Assembly: GCA_002440745.1 (NCBI GenBank)
Contig: DJVB01000060.1
Coordinates: 42,818-106,817, forward strand
Origin: Bacteroidales bacterium UBA6267
GTDB taxonomy: Bacteria; Bacteroidota; Bacteroidia; Bacteroidales; UBA1556
Direction: 5' to 3'
Length of the DNA stretch: 64,000 nt
Numbering within the stretch: position 1 is the stretch's first letter; each line of letters starts with the position of its first letter. Of this stretch, positions 16,978 to 24,116 are shown piece by piece. A model generated the notes under the pieces. It made no database searches and was not told the origin of the DNA. It saw only the letters and a program-made list of their open reading frames with translations. A program made the position numbers and the translations under genes.

Positions 16978-17189
16978 TAAAATAAACATTAAGAACAATT
17001 TCAGAAGCGTTTTATCATGGCTTTTGAAATGGGCTGCAAATATAGAAAGTTTTTTATTCAAACAAACGCCATTTTTGCTTTTCTCACCAATAATAGTTTA
17101 AGGCCTAATGTTGAAAAATAATAAAATGAATAAAAGTCTGTTATCCGTCCTACTCTAATTTCGCATATTAGTTTTCACCAAAAGTATTG

Positions 17190-18428
17190 ATGATTATGAA
17201 TAAACGCTTTTTGATTTTAATTTTACTTTCGCTTTTAGCAGTTATGTTAGCTGCCTATTTTGCGTTTTTCAGAAGTAATCCTATCGAAATGGAAAAGGAG
17301 GAGTTGGTTGCAGATTCCATTCCCGAACCAAAGATAATGTTTGGTCTGCCGGTCGATTCCTTTGAATTAGTAAGTCTAAAAGTAAAAAAGAACCAAACCT
17401 TTTCTGATATTTTGAGTCAAGCCGCCATTACACAGTTGACTATCAGCAGATTAGTAGATAGTTCTCAGGCAGTATTTAATCTTCGTTCGATTCGTGAAGG
17501 CCATTCTTATCACCTATTCTTTCAGACCGATTCAGTAAGAAAACTCAAGCATTTGGTGTATCAGATTGACAAAATAAACTATGTTAGATTTACACTTCAG
17601 CCAGAAATTGCAGTCGAAAAAGGCCGTCGTAAAGTAAAAACCGACACAGTTATTACGGAGGGAATTATCACGTCATCACTCTGGAACACCATGAAAAACT
17701 CAGGCATAAATCCTATGGTTGCCCTCCAAATGTCCGATATTTATGCGTGGACCATTGACTTCTACGGCTTACAGAAAAACGATCGTTTTAAGGTTGTTTA
17801 CACCACTCAATATATTGATTCAGTGGAAGTTGGAATCGAAAGAATTTTAAGCTGTCGTTTTAATCATAGTGGAAAAGAATTTTACGCATTTTATTTTGTG
17901 CAAGACAGTTTGAAAGGAGATTATTTTGATGAGTTAGGAGAAAGTTTGCGAAGAGCTTACCTTAAAGCTCCATTAAAATTTAGTCGCATCAGTAGCAGTT
18001 TTTCCAATTCACGGCTTCATCCGGTTTTAAAAATCAGAAGGCCACATCATGGTGTCGATTATGCTGCACCCAAAGGCACTCCGGTGATGACAATCGGCGA
18101 TGGCAAAGTGGTTTCGATGAGTTGGGATGGAGGCTATGGACGCCGAGTGGTAATTCGCCACAACTCCAATCACAAAACGGGCTATGCTCATTTGTCCGGC
18201 TATGCAAAAGGGCTGAAACAGGGAGATTTTGTGAAGCAAGGCGACATTATTGGATACGTTGGAAGTAGCGGTTTATCCACAGGGCCTCATCTCGATTTCC
18301 GCTTTTACGAAAACGAAAAACCTGTCAATCCATTAACTGTTGAATCACCTCCGGCAATACCTGTGAATGAAAACCAAAAGCCTCAGTTTCAAAAATTACT
18401 CGATTATTGGATGAAAAGATTGGAATAG
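17190..18428 (+). CDS. M23 family metallopeptidase, membrane-anchored
   Basis: A 412-residue cell-wall peptidase-like protein. The start is ATG 17190 or ATG 17196; the upstream TTG is not needed. One N-terminal membrane segment (RFLILILLSLLAVMLAAYFAFF) anchors a periplasmic region with a LysM/OapA-like part (about 55-150) and a C-terminal LytM/M23 domain (about 270-385). Counted from the TTG three bases upstream, the visible metal motif is H287-x3-D291, with H335 in YAHLSG and H368 in GPHLDFRF. The usual HxH reads HxD, so Asp370 replaces the last zinc ligand. It likely cuts or helps control cutting of peptidoglycan cross-links. It converges on the next gene with only 4 bases between and no hairpin. 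Confidence 0.88.
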   Translation: MIMNKRFLILILLSLLAVMLAAYFAFFRSNPIEMEKEELVADSIPEPKIMFGLPVDSFELVSLKVKKNQTFSDILSQAAITQLTISRLVDSSQAVFNLRSIREGHSYHLFFQTDSVRKLKHLVYQIDKINYVRFTLQPEIAVEKGRRKVKTDTVITEGIITSSLWNTMKNSGINPMVALQMSDIYAWTIDFYGLQKNDRFKVVYTTQYIDSVEVGIERILSCRFNHSGKEFYAFYFVQDSLKGDYFDELGESLRRAYLKAPLKFSRISSSFSNSRLHPVLKIRRPHHGVDYAAPKGTPVMTIGDGKVVSMSWDGGYGRRVVIRHNSNHKTGYAHLSGYAKGLKQGDFVKQGDIIGYVGSSGLSTGPHLDFRFYENEKPVNPLTVESPPAIPVNENQKPQFQKLLDYWMKRLE

Positions 18429-18432
18429 AAAC

Positions 18433-21400
18433 CTAATCAGTGATTTTATTTACAATTTTCGCCGCCGGAAAACCTGCTTTTTTCACCTTCTTCAACGCCT
18501 TTGACGCTTCTTTTTTACTTAAAAAGTTTTCGGATAAATAGAGGAAACCACCATTTTTCAACCCAACGCATTTAACTTGAACTAAACCGTTTAGATTATC
18601 AAACTGATTTACAGGGAGTCTTCCTTGTTCTTGGTCAAAAAGCTGAATCATGATATAATCGTTCTCCTTGTTGAAACTTGTATCCACCGGCATAAGTTGA
18701 GTGGGGACGAGAGGAGCATCATTGCTGTCAATTTGAGGAGTTGTAGGAGTTTTTTCCGTATTTCTATTTATTGGTAATGTCGGTTTCGTGCCACTATTCA
18801 TTCGCATTTTCCGCTCTTTTTCCACCAAATAAAAACTCACGTTATAATTCTCAAAATCCTTTGAAATAGTAAGCGGAATATTATTTTGAAGAAATTCGTA
18901 ACGTGCCCCAATGGCTTGCTCATTAATCATAATATTATACGTGCCATTTGGAGCGAATAATACAAACTGACCATCTTTATCGGTTAATGTTGAAAAAGTC
19001 TTTCCATTTTCAGTATGTATTGCAGTCACACGAATATTGCCAAGTTGAACCGGTTTGTTATCCGTATAACGTGCTCTTTCTGTCAAAACTCCTCCACTAA
19101 TCCGAGCTCCTTTGGAAAGCGGAATGTAAATTTCTTTGTTTTTGTCGATGGTACGATAAAAGGTTTTTCCGTCGAACCACCCACCCATAGAAGTCAGTGG
19201 ACGCGCTGTGATAACATATTCACCCACAGGGATATTATCGTATTCAACAACACCTTTTCCATTGGTGACCAATTCATAGGTTTTTTCAAATTCTGTCAGG
19301 TTGGCATCCTCAGAGTTTATACTTCCAACCTTATCATTCTTTGTGAGCAAAATCAGCATATTATCGATTCCTTTCTCACCCGGATCCATAACGCCATTAC
19401 CATTTAAATCCCTGAATGCTATCACCTTAACCTTGTAATATCGTTTAATACCGGTAGGCATATTTACGTTGAACTTCACTCCTGCCCCAACCTCAAACCG
19501 GCTTACTGAAGAAGCCTCCACAAGCTCTTCGGTATAACTTCCCGAGCTTGCATGATATTGTTGACGGACATAACTACCCTCGCCGAAGAAACTATAACGA
19601 GCATAAATACTAAAACGAAAACCTCCTGGAGCGTAATAAAATAGCTCAGGGCGAGTGATAAATTGATTTCGGCCTTGGACTGTTGTATAAAAATAATTCA
19701 GATTTACGTTGAGACGGATTTTATTATTTAAAAACCAATGATCGTAAAAAAGAGTTGAGAAGATGCGCTGTGGATTTTCTTTTCGTTGGATATAATCGAT
19801 TTGCTCCAAGGTATAATATGGCCCATAATAATAACGGGTATTGAATTGAAACCGATTGTATCGGAATGATGCTTGAACGTAGGAAATAAAAATATCTTTA
19901 ATATCGGGATTGCGGTCAAAACGAGTATATCCTGCAAAAACATTAGCATAAAATTTAAATGCAGAACGGGAAAGACGACGATATTCGAATGCCATACCGC
20001 GGGTACGGCTTGCAATCGGATTGCTCTCAATTGTATAATATCGAGGTTGAAAAATAAATACGTTCTGATCTTTTTGATAATTGAGTTTTAAGCTATAATT
20101 ATCTTGAATATTATAAATGGAATCGTTTAATAATTTTCCAAAAGTGTAAATTTCGGGGGAGAAATCAAACCGATAACCGGAAGCTGAAATAGTATAATTT
20201 TCGTTGATGCGATAACGAGCACTTCCAGTCAAGGAGAAAGTTCCACGCATAGGCGTGTAATTTTTGCTGCCATAATAGGAATTTAAGGTAAGATTCATTT
20301 TGTTAAAGTTACCGGAATAACCCAATTTCCAGCCATATCCGGTGAGATTCTTTTCCTGTCCTGTGGTCCAAAAATGATTCTCAAGACTATAGCCTCCACC
20401 AAACCGAATAAAATGCTTTCTGGTAAGAATAATATTCCAGTCGGAAGTAGCGAAATCGCCGGCAACCTTCTGCCAGTTATTATTCAGATGCTGGTAATAA
20501 TTGTCGATATAAACTCTTTTGCCTTTAAAATTATGGAATCCACCATAGCCTTCAGCATAGTATTGGTCGAAGAGTTTTGGCTTGCGAATAAAAAGACCAC
20601 CAAGCGTATTTCCTTTAAAGTTTATTCCAGCTTTAATTCCTTTGCCATTTAAGGTAGAGCCCGGACGATTAGAGCCAATATCGCCAACTTCAACCATAAA
20701 GTTTTTATGAAAATAGCCGAGGTAGAGATAATTTCCCAAATAGGAATTCAGATCAATTTGGTTTTTAACAAAGTCGGCCTGATAGTAATAAGTTAAAGTA
20801 GAATTATTTTTATATTTTTTTGAACCATAGATATTTAGAGAAGAAAAAACCGATGGCGTCATCATGTCAAAGGTATTAAACTCGAAAGTCATAGGAACTG
20901 ATTGAACCGCTGCGTCCATTATTTTTGTTTTGTTGGGCAAATCCACAAAATCTATATTGCCGGTCCAAAGTTTATTGCTTCCTTGAGCCGATGGACGTTG
21001 ATTTCTAACTTGAATTTTCAACTTATGTTGCCGTTTATTCTCATATTTGATTGGTTCATCGGCAGCATTTATCGGCAATTTTACATCTTCAGTAAAACTC
21101 ACCGAAAACCTCAAAGTAGTATCATGTCCGGGTTTTAGTAAAATTGGGTAGGCGTTGTCGATGGTTGGTTGACCGGTTGACAATATCTGTAATTCTTTTT
21201 CAGGAATAAGGCTAACTAACAGAGCTTCATCACTATTTCCCATATTCGACACCTGTACTTCAAACTGGGCAGTATCGCTATTCCCTGTAAAATAGACTTT
21301 AGTTTCGGGAGTATAAACATTCCAATGGCTTTTTTTATCCACCGCAATATACCAAACAGCGTTGGTAATTGTAAATTGTTCGGTTGACAGATAAGCGTTA

Positions 21401-21753
21401 ACGATGTAATTTGTATTTCCCGACACATTATAAAGGGGTCGCACCCTTACAGGAATAAACATGGAATCTTTGGAGGCAATTTTAATTTTCTGTTCCGAAA
21501 GGCCAAAGATTTTCCATCCGGCAGGCTGTGAGATTTGTAAAACGAGTTCGATTTCCTTTCCAGTATTATTCACTATTCTCAAAACATTGGAAGCCAACTC
21601 ATTAGATTTTATTTTTGTGCGATCACCGGTAAAAGACATATTCACTCCATAAGCATTCACGTTCAGAGTTCGGTCTTGACCAAACCCGAGGACTTGCAGG
21701 AAAAACAATCCGGCAAATACTATCATGAAGACTTTTTTGAATTGGGATGTCAT
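18433..21753 (-). CDS. Large outer-membrane protein: Ig-like domains, beta-barrel, usher-like C-terminal domains, SPOR
   Basis: A 1106-residue exported protein. In order: signal peptide (1-25); two Ig-like/NEW3-type domains (about 30-250; NVLRIVNNTGKEIELVLQI, AQFEVQVSNMGNSDEALL); a region of about 480 residues (285-765) of short aromatic-edged amphipathic strands typical of an outer-membrane beta-barrel; an SdrD-B-like calcium-type module with FRDLNGNGVMDPGEKG (about 785-870); a carboxypeptidase-regulatory-like fold with TDKDGQFVLFAPNGTYNI (about 895-985); a Pro/Thr linker; and a C-terminal SPOR domain (about 1035-1106) expected to bind denuded peptidoglycan. It ends an operon-like run behind two small paralogous secreted proteins. 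The architecture recalls a usher with chaperone-like domains fused at the front; this is inference. It is alternatively an uncharacterised surface-assembly or adhesin scaffold. Confidence 0.8.
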   Translation of the reverse strand: MTSQFKKVFMIVFAGLFFLQVLGFGQDRTLNVNAYGVNMSFTGDRTKIKSNELASNVLRIVNNTGKEIELVLQISQPAGWKIFGLSEQKIKIASKDSMFIPVRVRPLYNVSGNTNYIVNAYLSTEQFTITNAVWYIAVDKKSHWNVYTPETKVYFTGNSDTAQFEVQVSNMGNSDEALLVSLIPEKELQILSTGQPTIDNAYPILLKPGHDTTLRFSVSFTEDVKLPINAADEPIKYENKRQHKLKIQVRNQRPSAQGSNKLWTGNIDFVDLPNKTKIMDAAVQSVPMTFEFNTFDMMTPSVFSSLNIYGSKKYKNNSTLTYYYQADFVKNQIDLNSYLGNYLYLGYFHKNFMVEVGDIGSNRPGSTLNGKGIKAGINFKGNTLGGLFIRKPKLFDQYYAEGYGGFHNFKGKRVYIDNYYQHLNNNWQKVAGDFATSDWNIILTRKHFIRFGGGYSLENHFWTTGQEKNLTGYGWKLGYSGNFNKMNLTLNSYYGSKNYTPMRGTFSLTGSARYRINENYTISASGYRFDFSPEIYTFGKLLNDSIYNIQDNYSLKLNYQKDQNVFIFQPRYYTIESNPIASRTRGMAFEYRRLSRSAFKFYANVFAGYTRFDRNPDIKDIFISYVQASFRYNRFQFNTRYYYGPYYTLEQIDYIQRKENPQRIFSTLFYDHWFLNNKIRLNVNLNYFYTTVQGRNQFITRPELFYYAPGGFRFSIYARYSFFGEGSYVRQQYHASSGSYTEELVEASSVSRFEVGAGVKFNVNMPTGIKRYYKVKVIAFRDLNGNGVMDPGEKGIDNMLILLTKNDKVGSINSEDANLTEFEKTYELVTNGKGVVEYDNIPVGEYVITARPLTSMGGWFDGKTFYRTIDKNKEIYIPLSKGARISGGVLTERARYTDNKPVQLGNIRVTAIHTENGKTFSTLTDKDGQFVLFAPNGTYNIMINEQAIGARYEFLQNNIPLTISKDFENYNVSFYLVEKERKMRMNSGTKPTLPINRNTEKTPTTPQIDSNDAPLVPTQLMPVDTSFNKENDYIMIQLFDQEQGRLPVNQFDNLNGLVQVKCVGLKNGGFLYLSENFLSKKEASKALKKVKKAGFPAAKIVNKITD

Positions 21754-21756
21754 TGT

Positions 21757-22326
21757 TTATAAATCTTGAATAAGAATATAATCGATTCGTAAAGTGTATA
21801 ATCCTGGTTTATAAGAGAATCCGGGAACGATTTTCAAGTCGATATTAAATTTATAGCAACCGGGGTTAGTAAGGTAGCTTCCGGCAACATTGGTGCCTGC
21901 GTTTGGGCAGCTTATGGATAAATCCGGAGCTGCCGGAGTACCTATTATATATGTTGGTGTGGAAATGTCTGTTAACGGAAAAAATCCAGACATTAAAGAG
22001 GTGTTCATGCTATTACGAAACTGCATTTGTAAAATGCTGACAGGGGGAGTTGTGCCGGTTGAGCTATATGTTGAAACTACATCGAAAAATCCTGGAACGG
22101 AAGTGGTTGCTCCAACATAAAGGTCAAATTGAGAACCTGAAACATCAACCATAAGTTCATAAGCGTTATAAAAAGTTTTTCCGGCGAGATAACTCTGAAT
22201 AGTATTGAAATCGAAAGAAATATTGTCTGAATGGGCTGTAATTCCAAAGTTTATACTTTGTGATTTAAGTTTACCACTCAAGGAAACTAAAAGTAACAGG
22301 GTCAATATTTTTAATCTGTATTTCAA
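21757..22326 (-). CDS. Small secreted protein, putative minor fibre subunit (paralogue of the 22418-23101 product)
   Basis: A 189-residue secreted protein with signal peptide (ILTLLLLVSLSGKLKSQ). It uses a TTG start at 22326; no in-frame ATG lies nearby. It shares its plan with the neighbour upstream: FDFNTIQSYLAGKTFYNAYEL against VFKTIQEYRQGITRFNATKL, YSSTGTTPPVSILQMQ against YSTNGNPYLPAEILEMQ, CYKFNIDLKIVPG against HKFRIDMRLKPG, and a closing strand PGLYTLRIDYILIQDL. The alternating hydrophobic last strand resembles the final strand of pilin-like subunits. It ends 3 bases before the 1106-residue protein. Function is unknown; subunit role is inference. Confidence 0.7.
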   Translation of the reverse strand: MKYRLKILTLLLLVSLSGKLKSQSINFGITAHSDNISFDFNTIQSYLAGKTFYNAYELMVDVSGSQFDLYVGATTSVPGFFDVVSTYSSTGTTPPVSILQMQFRNSMNTSLMSGFFPLTDISTPTYIIGTPAAPDLSISCPNAGTNVAGSYLTNPGCYKFNIDLKIVPGFSYKPGLYTLRIDYILIQDL

Positions 22327-22363
22327 ACTATTATATTTAGGTTAATACCTTATTTTAATGATT

Positions 22364-22395
22364 AAAAAGAGAAGGTTCCTTAACCGAACCTTCTC
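22364..22395 (-). terminator. Intra-cluster terminator/attenuator
   Basis: On the minus strand, a perfect 10-bp stem GAGAAGGTTC / GAACCTTCTC with a 7-base loop leads into TTTTT. It lies 23 bases after the first small gene's stop and before the second, so read-through would set a lower level for the two distal genes. Confidence 0.9.
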
Positions 22396-22417
22396 TCAAT
22401 CGTGAGCTGTGGCTCTA

Positions 22418-23101
22418 TTATAAATCCTCTACAAGAGAATAAACAACCTCAAGATAATAATAACCTGCCTGAGCATAGGTTTCATTATTACCGTTTGCAG
22501 TCAAAAGCACGGTAGAATTTGGGAAAGTTGCTGGGATACCGGGTTTCAAGCGCATGTCGATTCTAAACTTGTGCGTTGTTGGGTTGTCAGCAGCAGTTCC
22601 TGGAGCAAAAGCTGATCCACCACCTGCGATTGTACCTGCCTCACCGGCAAGGAATTGAGTTGCAGCAGTTGGGATACCGGCAGCTACAGCGGAGTTGGTT
22701 AAACCAAGAAGTGAAGAGAAAGTGTTAACGTTAACCGGAGCAGCTGATGTAACTGACGATTGCATTTCCAAAATCTCAGCTGGAAGGTAAGGATTACCGT
22801 TTGTTGAGTAAGATTCTACCTGTGTCCAAGAGTCACTGTTGGCATAAACAAACAAATCCCAAGCAAGAGTTGCATCAACTTCCAATTTGGTGGCGTTGAA
22901 GCGAGTGATACCTTGACGGTACTCTTGGATGGTTTTGAATACGAAGTCCACCTGTGGGTTGGTGGTCATAGTGAGATTAAGAATCCCACGGAGGTCCATA
23001 GTTACGTAGTTGTATTCTTCATCGGACAACTGAGCGTAACTCTTTTGTGTTGTTGTTGCAAAAAGTGCAACCAAAGCAAATAAAAAAACTAACTTTTTCA
23101 T
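22418..23101 (-). CDS. Small secreted protein, putative major fibre subunit
   Basis: A 227-residue protein with a clear signal peptide (MKKLVFLFALVALFATTTQKSYAQ). It is paralogous to the 189-residue protein encoded next, sharing the N-terminal beta region, the IDMRLKPG motif and the closing strand AGYYYLEVVYSLVEDL, but it carries an extra Ala/Gly/Thr-rich loop (about 125-175). It is the first gene of the cluster and is followed by a strong terminator, as expected for the most abundant product. Its codons contain little of the AT-extreme seen in the intergenic regions, suggesting a well-expressed gene. No known family was recognised; a pilin-like or surface-layer role is inference. Confidence 0.72.
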   Translation of the reverse strand: MKKLVFLFALVALFATTTQKSYAQLSDEEYNYVTMDLRGILNLTMTTNPQVDFVFKTIQEYRQGITRFNATKLEVDATLAWDLFVYANSDSWTQVESYSTNGNPYLPAEILEMQSSVTSAAPVNVNTFSSLLGLTNSAVAAGIPTAATQFLAGEAGTIAGGGSAFAPGTAADNPTTHKFRIDMRLKPGIPATFPNSTVLLTANGNNETYAQAGYYYLEVVYSLVEDL

Positions 23102-23554
23102 CTTTCTACTTTTAGGGTTAATAAATAAATTGGTTAAATAATTAAAATGAATTTATGGTTAATATTAAAAAGGTTCATAATGCAGTAAACATGGTTAATA
23201 AAACTAATAATTGTCATTCGGTGGTTTATTACGTTATTAAACTTGTCTGGTTACATTGTAATTCAATATTTTTTTACACTTATAATTTCTTGATTAACAT
23301 TTGTTTATATTCGACATTCGGGAATACTATGAGTAATGCACGTTAACAAAGTATCAAAAAATGGCCTTCTAAACCCATTTAGGAAGCCAACTATTAAAAT
23401 TTTGAAAGATTTTAGAGGGGAAAAATATATTTCAAAGTGGCAGAGTTTATATATTTAATATGTGTTTGCAGTTGAAAAATGACAAAAATCTTAATATTGA
23501 GCAATTTAAATTTCAAAAAATCAAAAAAAACATTTTGAGTGAACGAAATAATTA
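23102..23554. other. Gene-free region upstream of the divergent subunit and HU genes
   Basis: About 450 bases of very AT-rich DNA between divergent genes. It must hold the promoter of the subunit cluster (minus strand) and ends with the HU promoter. A 63-codon frame at 23155-23346 has no recognisable protein character. I see no other feature. Confidence 0.5.
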
Positions 23555-23562
23555 TATTTTTG
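23555..23562 (+). promoter_or_regulatory. HU gene promoter -7 element (TATTTTTG)
   Basis: TATTTTTG fits TAnnTTTG, with TTTTG at about 23533-23537 as a possible -33 element. It lies inside the longer in-frame extension of the HU frame, which proves the start must be downstream at 23604. Confidence 0.7.
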
Positions 23563-23603
23563 CACTTCATTTTGAGTTAATATTAATCTTTAAAATTTTA
23601 GAT

Positions 23604-23888
23604 ATGACAAAAGCAGAAATAGTAGCTGAAGTAGCTAACAAAACTGGAGTTGAGAAGATTGCCGTGCAATCTGTAATCGAAACAATGATGGAAACTATCA
23701 AAGGCGCCATGCAGAGTGGTGACAACGTATATTTACGTGGATTTGGTAGCTTTATTATCAAAGAAAGAGCTGAAAAAACCGGCAGAAATATTTCAAAAAA
23801 CACTACTATCGTTATTCCCGCTCACAAGATTCCTGCATTCAAACCTGCTAAAACTTTTGTGAACGAAGTTAAAAATAATGTTAAGTAA
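23604..23888 (+). CDS. hup: HU-family DNA-binding protein
   Basis: A 94-residue nucleoid protein that binds and bends DNA as a dimer. It starts MTKAEIVAEVANKTGVEK, with the typical HU core DNVYLRGFGSFIIKERAEKTGRN and the DNA-binding arm ending IPAHKIPAFKPAKTF. A longer frame reaches back to 23460, but the promoter lies inside it. A 29-codon gene for a basic ribosome-associated protein follows after 20 bases, suggesting co-transcription. Confidence 0.96.
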   Translation: MTKAEIVAEVANKTGVEKIAVQSVIETMMETIKGAMQSGDNVYLRGFGSFIIKERAEKTGRNISKNTTIVIPAHKIPAFKPAKTFVNEVKNNVK

Positions 23889-23908
23889 TCGTTTAAATCT
23901 GAACTATT

Positions 23909-23998
23909 ATGCCAAGCGGTAAGAAAAGAAAAAGACATAAAATGGCTACTCACAAGCGCAAAAAAAGATTGCGCAAAAACAGACACAAGAAGAAGTAG
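23909..23998 (+). CDS. AURKAIP1/COX24-domain mini-protein (ribosome-associated, mS38-like)
   Basis: A 29-residue, extremely basic protein too short for standard gene calls: it starts MPSGKKRKRHKMATHKRKK and continues RLRKNRHKKK to a TAG. It matches the AURKAIP1/COX24 small-protein family common in Bacteroidota, related to mitochondrial ribosomal protein mS38 and mycobacterial bS22. The expected role is binding rRNA in the small ribosomal subunit (family knowledge; not shown here). It lies 20 bases after HU and before rng. Confidence 0.8.
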   Translation: MPSGKKRKRHKMATHKRKKRLRKNRHKKK

Positions 23999-24019
23999 TC
24001 GCTTTATTGTAATCTTCGC

Positions 24020-24047
24020 AAAGTGAACAAGAATTCTTGTTCACTTT
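24020..24047. repeat. Perfect 28-base palindrome (12-bp stem, 4-base loop)
   Basis: AAAGTGAACAAG-AATT-CTTGTTCACTTT is a fully symmetrical inverted repeat between the mini-protein gene and rng. Without a real T-run (GTGTTTGTC follows) it is either a factor-assisted terminator/RNA-stability hairpin or an operator or RNase target in the rng leader. Confidence 0.75.
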
Positions 24048-24075
24048 GTGTTTGTCTGGAAACGTTCTTTAATTA

Positions 24076-24099
24076 TACCGGTAAAACCGGTTTTTTATT
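24076..24099 (+). terminator. Short hairpin with T-run in the rng leader
   Basis: ACCGG-TAAAA-CCGGT followed by TTTTTATTT, only about 20 bases before the GTG start of rng. It may terminate the HU transcript or attenuate rng. Confidence 0.5.
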
Positions 24100-24116
24100 T
24101 ACTAAATATATTAATC

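Noticed and set aside
23155..23346. A 63-codon frame in the spacer before HU
   Set aside because: No signal, motif or promoter; amino-acid content is that of random AT-rich DNA, and it lies in the promoter region of the divergent cluster.
24048..24116. A longer RNase G starting at GTG 24048
   Set aside because: The extra 23 codons run through a hairpin with a T-run and are not part of the conserved N-terminus that begins at GTG 24117.
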